Shown piece after piece: positions 52,390 to 62,138 of a stretch of DNA of 64,000 bases; position 1 is the first letter of the stretch; every line of letters begins with the position of its first letter. The DNA is from [Clostridium] saccharolyticum WM1 (GTDB lineage Bacteria > Bacillota > Clostridia > Lachnospirales > Lachnospiraceae). Where the stretch lies: contig NC_014376.1 of assembly GCF_000144625.1 (NCBI RefSeq), positions 1,674,001 to 1,738,000 of the forward strand, read 5' to 3'. The translations under genes were made by a program, and so were the position numbers. The notes below the pieces were generated by a model. That model saw only the letters and a list, made by a program, of their open reading frames with translations, was not told where the DNA came from and ran no database searches.

Positions 52390-53445
52390 ATGAAAAACAT
52401 GAGAAAGCTGGCAGCCCTGGTTCTTGCTGCCTCCATGGCGGCAGCATCTTTGGCAGGCTGCGGCAAAACCGCAGAGACAAAAGAGGTCCGGGAAGAGACA
52501 GGAACCAAGGCTGAGGCAGGAACAAAGGCTGAGACTTCAAAAACCTTAAAGGTAGCACTTTGTCTTTCCGGTGCTGCGAACGACATGGGCTGGTGCCAGG
52601 CCGCCTATGATGGATTAAAGCTTTTGGAATCCGACTATGGCTGTGAAACCGCCTATACGGAAAATCTGACTCCTGATGATATAGAAGCCGCATTTGCCGA
52701 TTATGCCGCCAATGGTTTTGATGTGGTGATCGGTCATGGGTATGAGTTCGGCGACCCTGCGGTTGAAGTAGCCGGGCAGTATCCGGATACAAAATTTATT
52801 GTAACAGAAGGAGAGGTTTCCGCCGGCAATGTAGCTTCCTATGTGACCAAATGCGAAGAAGGCGGTTACGTCATGGGAATGCTTGCTGCAGGAATGTCAA
52901 AAAGCAATAAGATCGGCTTTGTAGGTCCTATTCAGGGAGCCTCCCTTGTAAAAATCATGAATGGCTTTGAAGACGGCGCAAAATCGGTAAAGCCTGACAT
53001 CGAAGTTCAGACTGCATGGACCGGCTCCTTTACGGATACGGCTCTTGGAAAAGAAGCTGCCCAGGCGATGATCGACAATGGAGCCGATGTCATCGGCCAT
53101 TGTGCCAATGAATCCGGCACTGGTGCCATCAATGCGGCAAAGGAAGGAAAAATCTATGCTACCGGTGATTCCTATGACCAGAACGGGCTGGCTCCGGAAA
53201 CAGTGCTTTCCTCTTCCGTATACCATATCCCAAAGGTGATTGAGGCCGCATTCAAGACTGTGGAAGAAGGAACCTTTGCAGGAGGAATCTATGAACTGGG
53301 AATGAAGGAAGGAGCGGTCAGCATCGCGTCCTACCATGAGTTAGAAGTTAAGATCCCGGATGAGGTGAAGGCAGAGATTGAAAAAAAGGTATCAGCCATT
53401 ACATCAGGAGAATTTACGGTTCCATGTGATACAAAGGTCAGATAG
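52390..53445 (+). CDS. BMP-family nucleoside-binding lipoprotein
   Basis: The 351 residues begin with a lipoprotein signal; the lipidated Cys is at about 20 (AAASLAGC). Two EAGTKAE-like repeats form the linker. The BMP/PnrA domain has ALCLSGAANDMGWCQAAYDGLKLLE, GADVIGHCANESGTGAINAAKEGKIYATGDSYDQN. BMP proteins bind purine nucleosides or related molecules for ABC import. The three transporter genes follow immediately. Confidence 0.92.
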   Translation: MKNMRKLAALVLAASMAAASLAGCGKTAETKEVREETGTKAEAGTKAETSKTLKVALCLSGAANDMGWCQAAYDGLKLLESDYGCETAYTENLTPDDIEAAFADYAANGFDVVIGHGYEFGDPAVEVAGQYPDTKFIVTEGEVSAGNVASYVTKCEEGGYVMGMLAAGMSKSNKIGFVGPIQGASLVKIMNGFEDGAKSVKPDIEVQTAWTGSFTDTALGKEAAQAMIDNGADVIGHCANESGTGAINAAKEGKIYATGDSYDQNGLAPETVLSSSVYHIPKVIEAAFKTVEEGTFAGGIYELGMKEGAVSIASYHELEVKIPDEVKAEIEKKVSAITSGEFTVPCDTKVR

Positions 53446-53456
53446 GGAGCTTTGCT

Positions 53457-55013
53457 ATGGCATTATTGGAGATGAAACACATCACAAAAGCATTTTCCGG
53501 CGTCTACGCCAATCAGGATGTAAGCCTGTCCGTGGAACAGGGGGAAATCCATGCCCTGCTTGGGGAAAACGGGGCAGGAAAGACGACGCTTATGAATATC
53601 TTGTTCGGTATTTATCAGCCGGATGGGGGAGAGATCCTTTACAAAGGTAAAACAGCCCGGTTCCAATCTCCGGCCGATGCCATCAGCCGGGGGATCGGCA
53701 TGGTCCACCAGCATTTTTCTCTTGTGAACCGGATGACAGTGCTTGACAACATTATTCTGGGATCTGGACGTAAGAAAGAGGTCCTTGACAGAAAGGCGGC
53801 AGCAGAGGAGATCTGCCTGCTGGCTGAAAAATACGGCCTGTTTGTAAATCCTTATGAACAGGTGAGCAGCTTATCCGTGGGGGAACAGCAAAGAGTGGAG
53901 ATCTTAAAGGCATTATACCGGAAGGCAGATTTGCTGATTTTAGATGAACCCACAGGAGTTCTGACCCCGCAGGAAACGGAAAATTTCTTTCAGGTATTAA
54001 AGCGGTTAAAGGAAGAGGGACATGGGATTATCATCATCACTCACCGCTTAAGTGAAATCATGGCAATCAGTGACAAGGTCACTATTTTAAGGGATGGCAA
54101 GGCGGTTAAGGATTTCATCACGCAAAATACAACCCCGGAGGAATTGTCCGCCCATATGATAGGCAGGCCTCTATCCCCTGGCATGGCGGAGCGGAAGAAA
54201 CCGATAGAGGAAACAGCCTTAAGACTTGAGGGTGTTTCCTTATTGAAAAGACATGGAAACAAAAAGTCCCTGGACAGCATCTGTCTTACGGTTTATAAAG
54301 GTGAGATACTTGGAATTGCCGGAGTGGAAGGTAACGGGCAAAAGGAGCTTTCCGAGGTGATCACGGGAATCCGTAAGCATACGGAAGGAACCATTTTCTT
54401 TGAAGGGGAAGCCATTGACAGCAGAACGGTTAAAGAGCGTTTTAACAAGGGCATTTCCTATATATCCGATGACCGGCACCAGGACAGTCTGGTTGCAGAT
54501 ATGACGGTAACGGAAAACATGATCCTGCGTAGCTATAACCGGCAGCCTTTTTCAAAAAACAGGATCCTGAACCACAAGCAGGCGGAAAGCCTGGCTTTGG
54601 AGGCGGTGGCAGAGTATGGGATCCGCACTTCTGGAAAAAGCGGGATCAGGACGCCGGTTAAGCTGATGAGCGGCGGAAACCAGCAGAAGGTGATTTTATC
54701 CCGTGAAATATCCCCGGAGGCAAGATTGATTGTTGCCAGCCAGCCTACGAGAGGATTGGATATCGGAGCAACGGAATTTGTCCATCAGACTCTGATGAAA
54801 CAGAAAAACCAGGGAAAGAGTGTATTGCTCATTTCTGCGGATCTGGATGAGATCCTTTCATTAAGTGACAGGATCGCAGTTCTGTTTGAAGGCCGGATCA
54901 TGGGTGTTCTTGACAGAGAAGAAGCCGATGTATTTAAAATCGGGCTTTACATGGGCGGAGTGACAAAAAAGGAGGAAAGCCATGAACCAGATGAAACAGT
55001 TAAAGGCGGCTGA
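53457..55013 (+). CDS. ABC importer ATPase, double-domain (YufO/RbsA type)
   Basis: The 518 residues comprise two ABC domains. The first has GENGAGKTTLMNILFG (about 38), SVGEQQRVEILKALY and LLILDEPTGVLTPQE. The second has a degenerate Walker A (GIAGVEGNGQKEL, about 285) with MSGGNQQKVILSREI and LIVASQPTRGLDIGA. This asymmetry is usual for the ribose and nucleoside importer group. The end overlaps the first permease by 32 bases. Confidence 0.94.
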   Translation: MALLEMKHITKAFSGVYANQDVSLSVEQGEIHALLGENGAGKTTLMNILFGIYQPDGGEILYKGKTARFQSPADAISRGIGMVHQHFSLVNRMTVLDNIILGSGRKKEVLDRKAAAEEICLLAEKYGLFVNPYEQVSSLSVGEQQRVEILKALYRKADLLILDEPTGVLTPQETENFFQVLKRLKEEGHGIIIITHRLSEIMAISDKVTILRDGKAVKDFITQNTTPEELSAHMIGRPLSPGMAERKKPIEETALRLEGVSLLKRHGNKKSLDSICLTVYKGEILGIAGVEGNGQKELSEVITGIRKHTEGTIFFEGEAIDSRTVKERFNKGISYISDDRHQDSLVADMTVTENMILRSYNRQPFSKNRILNHKQAESLALEAVAEYGIRTSGKSGIRTPVKLMSGGNQQKVILSREISPEARLIVASQPTRGLDIGATEFVHQTLMKQKNQGKSVLLISADLDEILSLSDRIAVLFEGRIMGVLDREEADVFKIGLYMGGVTKKEESHEPDETVKGG

Positions 55014-56016
55014 AGTGGTGAAGCTCGCTTTGATTTCCATTGGGGCGGCGGCCATTCTTGTGCTTTTGTCAGGTGCTGATCCTCTCACGGCAAGCAAGAT
55101 GTTCTTTAACGGAATTTTCGGCAGTACAAGCGGCTTCGGGGAAGTGTTTGTGAAAGCAACTCCTCTGATCTTAACCGGGCTTGGCTGCTCCGTGGCTTTT
55201 AGGACCGGATTTTTTAATATTGGCGGGGAAGGACAATTCTACATAGGGGCGCTTGCTTCCGCCTGGGTGGCAATCAATGCCACCGCAGTCCCTGGTGTTT
55301 TCCGGATCATCCTTGCCATTGCCTGCGGTTTCCTGCTGGGCGGATTATGGGCCCTTGCGGCGGCAATCCTAAAGGCTAAGCTTGGAATTTCAGAGATCAT
55401 ATGTACCATTATGCTTAATTATATTTCCATAAATCTTCTAGGAATCGCAGTCCGGACCTTTCTCATGGATCCGGCCGGAAGTATCCCCCAATCGGAAAAG
55501 ATCGATGCATCTGCAGTACTTTTGCGTTTTCTAGCCCCCACCAGAGTCCATACGGGCATTTTTATAGCCCTTGGTGCCGTGCTCTTTGTTTGGTTTCTCA
55601 TGGAAAAAACAGCAGCAGGCTATGAATTCAGAGTCGTCGGTTTTAACAAACGGGCTGCGGCATGCAATGGTATTTCAGTGGTGAAAAACATCATTCTGTC
55701 GGCGGTGCTGAGCGGCGGCCTTGCGGGAACTGCAGGAGCTGTGGAGGTACTGGGAGTTCAGAAAAAACTGCTTGAAGGCATGTCGGGAGGCTGCGGCTAT
55801 ACAGCAATTCTTATCACTCTTCTGGCCTCCAATCATCCGGCCGGAGTGCTTGTGGTCTCTGTTTTATTTGCTGCGCTGGAGGTAGGGGCAAATTCCATGC
55901 AAAGGCAGATGGGGGTTCCGTCCTCCATTGTGGATTTTCTCATCGGTTTTATTGTGCTGCTGATTCTGGGCAGGGAGCTTCTGGCCGGAAAAATGAGAGC
56001 AAGGGAGGGAAAATAG
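54982..56016 (+). CDS. ABC importer permease, YufP-like
   Basis: The 344 residues have about 8-10 hydrophobic segments in a BPD_transp_2 fold: KATPLILTGLGCSVAFRTGFFNIGGEGQFYIGALASAW and AAGYEFRVVGFNKRAAACNGISVVKNIILSAVLSGGLAGTAGA. ATG 54982 follows AGGAGGAAAG and lies inside the ATPase gene. Confidence 0.93.
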   Translation: MNQMKQLKAAEVVKLALISIGAAAILVLLSGADPLTASKMFFNGIFGSTSGFGEVFVKATPLILTGLGCSVAFRTGFFNIGGEGQFYIGALASAWVAINATAVPGVFRIILAIACGFLLGGLWALAAAILKAKLGISEIICTIMLNYISINLLGIAVRTFLMDPAGSIPQSEKIDASAVLLRFLAPTRVHTGIFIALGAVLFVWFLMEKTAAGYEFRVVGFNKRAAACNGISVVKNIILSAVLSGGLAGTAGAVEVLGVQKKLLEGMSGGCGYTAILITLLASNHPAGVLVVSVLFAALEVGANSMQRQMGVPSSIVDFLIGFIVLLILGRELLAGKMRAREGK

Positions 56017-56958
56017 ATGCTGGACCAGATTTTAACCGTCGGCTTTCTGACTGCCTTTTTATCGGCAGCCGTACGTATGGCAGTGCCTCTTGCCTATGCA
56101 GGGCTTGGGGAGACGATTTCGGAAAAAAGCGGAATACTGAATATTGGTATGGAAGGCGTTATGCTTTCCGGTGCTTTTTTCTCTTTTGCAGGCACATTTT
56201 TCTCAGGAAGTATACCAGTGGGGCTTTTTTGCGCCGCAGCGGGGGGAGCGGCTGTCAGCATGATCCATGGGATTTTGTCCATCAGGCTGTCCAAGGACCA
56301 GTCGGTCAGCGGAATTGCCATCAATATATTTGTCCTTGGAGTGACCAGCTTTTTATATAAACTCATGTCAGGCGGACAATCCTACCAGCAAATCCAGCCG
56401 ATTATGAGGCTGAGGATCCCGGTGCTCGCTGACATTCCCCTGATTGGTAACGCGTTCTTTTATCAGGACATCCTGACCTATCTCTTGTATTTCATGGTCG
56501 TGGGCGTATCATTTTTTTATAAAAAGACAAACACCGGTCTTTCCTTTGCTGCCATTGGCGAGAACCCACGTTCCGCAGATTCGGCAGGGATTCCTGTTTA
56601 CCGGTACCAGTATATTTCCATGATCTTAAACGGGGTGCTTGGGGGAATCGGAGGTGCTTATCTGGTTCTAGTACAGGTGGGGAATTTTTCAGAAAATATG
56701 ACCTCTGGAAGAGGCTACATTGCCTTGGCGGCTGTCATCCTGGGGCGTTATGTTCCTTTTGGTATGCTGGGAGCTGCTTTATTGTTCGGATCTGCCAATG
56801 CTTTGCAGATCCGCCTTCAGGCAATCGGAGTTCCTCTCCCCTCTCAGGCATTGTCCATGCTGCCCTATCTGATCACCTTGGCTGCCCTGTTGGGTTCGGT
56901 TGGAAAGAGTCATGGACCGGAAGGCCTTGGAAAGCCGTTTGTACGCGGCGCCAGATAG
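56017..56958 (+). CDS. ABC importer permease, YufQ-like
   Basis: The 313 residues start directly after the previous stop. Conserved parts are RMAVPLAYAGLGETISEKSGILNIGMEGVMLSGAFFSFAGTF and TGLSFAAIGENPRSADSAGIPVYRYQYISMILNGVLGGIGGAYL. It is the partner of the YufP-like permease and ends the operon. Confidence 0.93.
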   Translation: MLDQILTVGFLTAFLSAAVRMAVPLAYAGLGETISEKSGILNIGMEGVMLSGAFFSFAGTFFSGSIPVGLFCAAAGGAAVSMIHGILSIRLSKDQSVSGIAINIFVLGVTSFLYKLMSGGQSYQQIQPIMRLRIPVLADIPLIGNAFFYQDILTYLLYFMVVGVSFFYKKTNTGLSFAAIGENPRSADSAGIPVYRYQYISMILNGVLGGIGGAYLVLVQVGNFSENMTSGRGYIALAAVILGRYVPFGMLGAALLFGSANALQIRLQAIGVPLPSQALSMLPYLITLAALLGSVGKSHGPEGLGKPFVRGAR

Positions 56959-56981
56959 AATTTATTGATATTCGGTATAAT

Positions 56982-57019
56982 ACGCTTGAAATCTTATTTA
57001 CTAAGGTTTCAGGCGTTTT
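56982..57019 (+). terminator. Terminator after the nucleoside-type importer
   Basis: A 14-bp stem (56982-56995 with 57003-57016, including G-T pairs), seven-base loop, then TTTT. Confidence 0.82.
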
Positions 57020-57053
57020 TCCATTTATGGTGAAAAAGAAAAAATGGATGAAC

Positions 57054-57100
57054 AGGGAATATTTTGTGGGTGTATGGTTGAAATTAACTATATCTTGTGG
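57054..57100. promoter_or_regulatory. Tandem NrdR-like boxes upstream of nrdA
   Basis: TAACTATATCTTGTGG (57085-57100) matches the NrdR box ACACTATATCTTGTGT at 13 of 16 positions. AGGGAATATTTTGTGG (57054-57069) is a weaker partner (about 10 of 16). They are 31 bp apart, three helical turns, as for cooperative NrdR sites. The second box ends in TTGTGG, which also serves as a possible -35 with GATACAAT downstream. Confidence 0.65.
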
Positions 57101-57171
57101 TATATTTTTACATGTGAGATACAATAACAGTTATTGATATCAATATAAATCTGGAATGGCAGGAATATGAA

Positions 57172-59430
57172 ATGGATAATAGAAACGGAAAACAGGAAAT
57201 TCTGGAATCCTTTAAAGAGTTGGGGGAGCTGGAAGAAGTTTTGGATGGGATCCGGCAGGAGTGGGGATCAGCATCCTATGATTTAAAACACCTCTCCATA
57301 AAATTCACAGGATTCTGCAAGAAGAACATGAACCTGGAGGAACGGCTGGGGGCGCTGATCCAGGCGGCAGTGGAGCTGACCACCCAGGAAGCGCCGGACT
57401 GGGAGTATATAGGAGCAAGGCTTCTTATGGTGCGTTTTAATATCCGGTTAAAGGAAGAACTTGGCAGGCGGAAGATTGGAAGCTTTTTTGATAAAATATG
57501 TTTTCTGACAGAAGAGGGACTTTATGGAGATTACATTCTGGAGAATTATAACAAAGAAGAAATCCAACGGTTCGAAGGGTATATGGATCAGACCAGAAAC
57601 CATTTGTTTAATTATTCCGGGCTGGAACTTCTGCTTAACAGGTATGTGATCCGCAGCCATCAGAATGCGCCTCTGGAAACTCCTCAGGAGATGTTCCTTG
57701 GAATAGCCATGCATCTTGCTATGAATGAAACGGTTGACCGGGAGGCTTGGGTAAAACGGTTTTACCATATGCTCAGTACCTTAAAGGTAACCATGGCAAC
57801 ACCCACTCTTTCAAATGCCAGAAAGCCTTACCACCAGCTTTCCTCCTGCTTTATTGATACGGTGCCGGACAGCCTGGATGGCATTTACCGGAGCATTGAC
57901 AGCTTTGCAAAAGTCAGCAAATTCGGAGGAGGAATGGGTCTTTATTTTGGAAAGGTCCGTGCCGCAGGAAGCGCCATTCGCGGTTTTAAAGGAGCTGCGG
58001 GAGGTGTGGTCCGTTGGATCAAGCTGGCGAACGATACTGCAGTGGCCGTGGACCAGCTTGGGATGCGTCAGGGAGCGGTGGCTGTTTACCTTGATGTGTG
58101 GCATAAGGATCTTCCGGAATTTCTCACCCTTAAGACCAATAACGGAGATGACCGCATGAAGGCTCATGATGTTTTCCCCGGGGTTTGTTATCCCAACTTG
58201 TTCTGGAAGCAGGCAAAGGAGAACATAGAAGGGGACTGGTATTTAATGTGCCCTCATGAGATCCTGACGGTAAAGGGCTGGGCACTTGAAGACTTTTATG
58301 GAATCCAGTGGGAAGAGCGTTATCTGGACTGCGTCAGTGACAGCCGCATCCACAAGCGTATCATCCCCATAAAGGACATCATACGCCTGGTGTTAAAAAG
58401 TGCTGTGGAGACAGGAACGCCCTTTACCTTTAACCGGGATATTGTTAATGAGGCCAATCCCAACAGCCACTGCGGCATGATTTACTGCAGCAATCTCTGT
58501 ACGGAAATTGCTCAGAATATGAGTACTGTGGAACAATTAGAGCAGCAGATCCGTTGGGTGGATGGAGAGACTGTGGTTGTTACTGTAACAAAACCGGGAG
58601 ATTTTGTGGTCTGTAATCTGGCAAGTCTTTCCCTTGGAAAGATTGATTTGACGGATACACAAGAGCTGGCGGAATTGACCAGATCCGCTGTCAGGGCTTT
58701 GGACAATGTGATTGATTTAAACTTTTTCCCTATTCCCTACGCAAAGGTCACCAATCTTCGCTACCGGCCGGTGGGGCTTGGAGTGAGCGGATACCACCAC
58801 ATGCTGGCAAAGAATGGAATCTCCTGGGAATCTCAGGAGCATCTGGAATTCTCTGACCGGGTGTTTGAGGCAATTAACTATGCTGCTATCCAGGCCAGTT
58901 GTGATTTTGCCAGGGAAAAAGGGAGATATGACTTATTTGAAGGCAGCCAATGGCAGACGGGAGCGTATTTTGACAAACGGGGATATTGCTCTGAAAAATG
59001 GAAGAGCCTACGGGAAAAGGTGGCAGCTTACGGCATGAGAAACGGCTGGCTTCTTGCCATAGCGCCAACCAGCAGTACCAGCATGATCGCCGGAACCACG
59101 GCAGGGCTGGATCCTGTCCTGAACCGGTATTATCTGGAGGAAAAAAAGAGCGGTCTGGTGCCCCGGGTGGCACCGGATTTATCGCCGGAAACATTTTGGA
59201 AGTATAAAAATGCCCATTACATTGACCAGAAGTGGTCGGTACGGGCGGCCGGCGTACGCCAGCGCCATGTGGACCAGGCCCAGAGCATGAACCTTTACAT
59301 CACCAATGACTATACTCTTCGCCAGGTGCTGGGACTCTATATCCTGGCCTGGGAATGCGGCGTGAAAACCATTTATTACATCCGGTCCAGGAGTCTGGAA
59401 GTGGAAGAATGCGAAGCCTGCTCCAGTTAA
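57172..59430 (+). CDS. nrdA: Ribonucleotide reductase class I, large subunit
   Basis: NrdA reduces ribonucleotides to deoxyribonucleotides using a radical passed from NrdB. The 752 residues carry the active-site cysteines C226 (QLSSCF), C443 (SNLCTEI, thiyl site with the neighbouring Asn and Glu) and C481 (VVCNLAS), the radical-path tyrosines KTIYYIR, and a C-terminal CEACSS pair that is re-reduced by thioredoxin-like donors. FGGGMGLYFGKVRAAGS and PTSSTSMIAGTTAGLDPV are further hallmarks. The first ~90 residues do not show a clear ATP-cone, so overall activity control may be reduced. nrdB follows after 41 bases. Confidence 0.94.
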   Translation: MDNRNGKQEILESFKELGELEEVLDGIRQEWGSASYDLKHLSIKFTGFCKKNMNLEERLGALIQAAVELTTQEAPDWEYIGARLLMVRFNIRLKEELGRRKIGSFFDKICFLTEEGLYGDYILENYNKEEIQRFEGYMDQTRNHLFNYSGLELLLNRYVIRSHQNAPLETPQEMFLGIAMHLAMNETVDREAWVKRFYHMLSTLKVTMATPTLSNARKPYHQLSSCFIDTVPDSLDGIYRSIDSFAKVSKFGGGMGLYFGKVRAAGSAIRGFKGAAGGVVRWIKLANDTAVAVDQLGMRQGAVAVYLDVWHKDLPEFLTLKTNNGDDRMKAHDVFPGVCYPNLFWKQAKENIEGDWYLMCPHEILTVKGWALEDFYGIQWEERYLDCVSDSRIHKRIIPIKDIIRLVLKSAVETGTPFTFNRDIVNEANPNSHCGMIYCSNLCTEIAQNMSTVEQLEQQIRWVDGETVVVTVTKPGDFVVCNLASLSLGKIDLTDTQELAELTRSAVRALDNVIDLNFFPIPYAKVTNLRYRPVGLGVSGYHHMLAKNGISWESQEHLEFSDRVFEAINYAAIQASCDFAREKGRYDLFEGSQWQTGAYFDKRGYCSEKWKSLREKVAAYGMRNGWLLAIAPTSSTSMIAGTTAGLDPVLNRYYLEEKKSGLVPRVAPDLSPETFWKYKNAHYIDQKWSVRAAGVRQRHVDQAQSMNLYITNDYTLRQVLGLYILAWECGVKTIYYIRSRSLEVEECEACSS

Positions 59431-59471
59431 GGGACGGCAGCTATCAAACTGTAGAAAGTGAAACGATTGAT

Positions 59472-60515
59472 ATGGAACAATTAAAAAAAAGACCCCTGTT
59501 TCATCCGGATGGGGAGACCGAGGTAAGAAAACGGCGGATGATCAACGGCAACACTACAAACCTCAATGATTTTAATAACATGAAATACACCTGGGTCAGT
59601 GACTGGTACCGCCAGGCCATGAATAATTTCTGGATACCTGAAGAAATTAATTTAAGCAGGGATAGAAAGGATTATCCCCTGTTAAGCCCCCAGGAACGGA
59701 GAGCCTATGATAAAATATTATCCTTTCTGGTTTTTTTAGACAGCATCCAGACAGCCAATCTTCCGGCTCTCGGGGAATATGTGACTGCCAATGAGATCAA
59801 TCTCTGTCTTTCTATTCAGACGTTTCAGGAGGCGGTTCACAGTCAGAGCTACAGTTATATGCTGGATACCATCTGTGAGCCACAGACGCGGAATGATGTG
59901 CTCTATCAATGGAAGAGCGACCCCCGTCTTCTTGCCCGGAATACCTTTATCGGCGACCTGTATAATGAATTTCAAAAGGACAAAAGCCCATATGCCTTTA
60001 TGAAGACGGTTGTGGCAAATTTTATCCTGGAAGGCGTATATTTTTACAGCGGATTTATGTTCTTTTATAATCTGGGACGGAATCATAAAATGACCGGCTC
60101 TTCCCAGGAGATCCGTTATATCAACCGGGATGAGAACACACATTTGTGGCTGTTCCGCAATATCATTCTGGAACTGGAAAAGGAGGAGCCAAAGCTGTTT
60201 TCCAGGGAGCGGATAGAGGTTTACCGCACCATGATTAAGGAAGGCTGTGAACAGGAGATTGCCTGGGGATGCTATGCCATCGGAGATGAGGTACCCGGGC
60301 TTACGAAGGAAATGATTACGGACTACATCATGTATCTGGGAAATTTACGGTGTGCAAGCCTTGGCTGGGGCCGCATTTATGAGGGGCATGACAAGGAGCC
60401 GGAAAGTATGTCATGGGTTAACCAGTTCAGCAATGCCAATCTGATCAAAACAGACTTTTTTGAAGCGAAAAGTACGGCCTATGCAAAAAGCAGTGCACTG
60501 TTGGATGATCTGTAG
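59472..60515 (+). CDS. nrdB: Ribonucleotide reductase class I, small subunit
   Basis: The start is ATG 59472 (347 residues); an earlier frame lies inside nrdA. Metal ligands are visible in order: FLDSIQTANLP (Asp), QTFQEAVHSQSYSYMLD (Glu and His), NFILEGVYFYSGF (Glu) and INRDENTHLWL (Glu and His). The tyrosine four residues after the His in HSQSY corresponds to the radical tyrosine, so this is a conventional tyrosyl-radical subunit. No nrdI or nrdH gene lies nearby. The C-terminal tail ends SALLDDL. Confidence 0.95.
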   Translation: MEQLKKRPLFHPDGETEVRKRRMINGNTTNLNDFNNMKYTWVSDWYRQAMNNFWIPEEINLSRDRKDYPLLSPQERRAYDKILSFLVFLDSIQTANLPALGEYVTANEINLCLSIQTFQEAVHSQSYSYMLDTICEPQTRNDVLYQWKSDPRLLARNTFIGDLYNEFQKDKSPYAFMKTVVANFILEGVYFYSGFMFFYNLGRNHKMTGSSQEIRYINRDENTHLWLFRNIILELEKEEPKLFSRERIEVYRTMIKEGCEQEIAWGCYAIGDEVPGLTKEMITDYIMYLGNLRCASLGWGRIYEGHDKEPESMSWVNQFSNANLIKTDFFEAKSTAYAKSSALLDDL

Positions 60516-60563
60516 CAGGAAAATTTTGTGGAAAAAATAACAGAGGAATTTTAATAATAATAA

Positions 60564-60581
60564 TTGTTTTTATTTTAACGA
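60564..60581. promoter_or_regulatory. Candidate Rex operator
   Basis: TTGTTTT-TATT-TTAACGA matches the Rex consensus TTGTTAA-N4-TTAACAA at 11 of 14 specified positions. It covers the -35 and the start of the spacer. Confidence 0.6.
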
Positions 60582-60592
60582 TATGTTATAAT
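60564..60592 (+). promoter_or_regulatory. Promoter of the NADH oxidase gene
   Basis: TTGTTT (60564-60569), 17 bases, TATAAT (60587-60592); the gene starts 29 bases on, after TAAGGAGG. Confidence 0.85.
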
Positions 60593-60621
60593 TAGAAAAA
60601 CAACTCTTAAGGAGGTTATTT

Positions 60622-61956
60622 ATGGAACGCATTGTGGTAATCGGAGCAAACCATGCCGGAACGGCAGCAATCAACACAATTTTAGATCATTATAAAGACA
60701 AGAAGGTTGTTATATTTGATTCCAATGATAACATCAGTTTTCTGGGCTGCGGCATGGCTCTTTGGATCGGAGACCAGATTCATTCATCCGAAGGCCTGTT
60801 TTATTGCAGCAAAGATATTTTTGAAGAAAAGGGTGCGAAAGTCTACATGGAAACCAAGGTGGACCGCATTGATTACGATAAAAAGCTTGTTTATGCTGAG
60901 GATAAGTATGGCCGGAGATACCAGCAGGAATACGATAAGCTGATTCTTGCAACAGGTTCCCTGCCCATTTCTCCTGATATTGAGGGGAAAGAGCTGGACA
61001 ACGTGCAATACGTAAAGCTTTTTCAGAATGCGAAGGATGTCATTGATAAGCTGCACCATGATTCTTTGAAAAATGTGGTTGTGGTAGGGGCAGGGTATAT
61101 CGGCGTTGAGTTGGCAGAGGCATTTCGCCGAGTGGGAAAAAATGTTACCCTGATTGATAATATGCACACCTGCCTGTCCGGCTATTATGACCAGGAATTT
61201 TCAGATATTATGTCTGAAAATCTGGAAAGTCATGGCATTGAGCTGGTTTATGGGGAAACCGTGAAAAAGCTGACTGGAAACGGCAAAGTAGAAAAAGTGG
61301 TCACCGACAAAAAGGAATACAATGCTGATATGGTAATACTGGGGATCGGCTTTAAGCCTAACAATCAGTTGGGAAAGGAAGATCTGGAGCTATTCCCCAA
61401 CGGTGCATTTTTAGTAGATAAACGGCAGCAGACCAGCCGGCCGGATGTATATGCAATCGGAGATTGTGCAACTGTTTTTGACAACTCCATCCAGAAAACA
61501 AACTATATTGCACTGGCTACCAATGCCGTTCGTTCCGGAATCGTGGCTGCCCACAATGTCTGCGGGACTCCCCTGGAATCCATCGGTGTTCAGGGATCCA
61601 ATGGGATATGTATCTGGAACCTGAAAATGGTTTCTACAGGAATTACTTATGGAAAAGCAAAAAAGCTGGGTTATGATGCGGAGGCAGTGGATTACGAGGA
61701 TACTCAGAAACCGGCCTTTATAGACCATGACAATTACAAAGTAAAAATCAGGATCGTTTACGATAAGAAAACCCGGATCATCCTGGGGGCCCAGTTGTGT
61801 TCGGAATACGATATTTCCATGGCAATACACATGTTCTCTCTTGCGATCCAGGAACAGGTCACCATCGACCGGTTAAAGCTGACCGATATTTTCTTCCTGC
61901 CTCATTTTAACCAGCCTTATAATTACTTTACAATGGCTGCACTGCAGGCGAAGTAA
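60622..61956 (+). CDS. nox: NADH oxidase (NOX / CoA-disulfide reductase family)
   Basis: The 444-residue FAD flavoprotein has the FAD loop [15 protein letters not shown] (residues 4-18), the single redox cysteine C43 in [12 protein letters not shown], the NADH loop [17 protein letters not shown] (about 152), and the second FAD motif [12 protein letters not shown] (about 274). The lone active Cys fits water-forming NADH oxidases, which remove oxygen and regenerate NAD; CoA-disulfide reductases share this layout. The candidate Rex site in its promoter supports a role in NADH balance. Confidence 0.93.
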   Translation: MERIVVIGANHAGTAAINTILDHYKDKKVVIFDSNDNISFLGCGMALWIGDQIHSSEGLFYCSKDIFEEKGAKVYMETKVDRIDYDKKLVYAEDKYGRRYQQEYDKLILATGSLPISPDIEGKELDNVQYVKLFQNAKDVIDKLHHDSLKNVVVVGAGYIGVELAEAFRRVGKNVTLIDNMHTCLSGYYDQEFSDIMSENLESHGIELVYGETVKKLTGNGKVEKVVTDKKEYNADMVILGIGFKPNNQLGKEDLELFPNGAFLVDKRQQTSRPDVYAIGDCATVFDNSIQKTNYIALATNAVRSGIVAAHNVCGTPLESIGVQGSNGICIWNLKMVSTGITYGKAKKLGYDAEAVDYEDTQKPAFIDHDNYKVKIRIVYDKKTRIILGAQLCSEYDISMAIHMFSLAIQEQVTIDRLKLTDIFFLPHFNQPYNYFTMAALQAK

Positions 61957-62083
61957 ACGGAGTCAGGTGCTTCAGATTTGGGATAAAAATTTAATGGAAA
62001 GAATTGGGTGCCGGATCATTCCCGGCGGGAATGGTCCGAAGGCATCATGCTGCAGGGCAGGAAGGGCAGATCAATCAGAGGTC

Positions 62084-62112
62084 TTGACAATTGGTTTTAT
62101 TCATGTTAGTAT
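62084..62112 (+). promoter_or_regulatory. Promoter of ssrA
   Basis: TTGACA (62084-62089), 17 bases, TAGTAT (62107-62112). A 5' leader of about 20 bases would be removed by RNase P. Confidence 0.85.
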
Positions 62113-62138
62113 GAGAATGCTCTTTAGAGTACCAGTCA

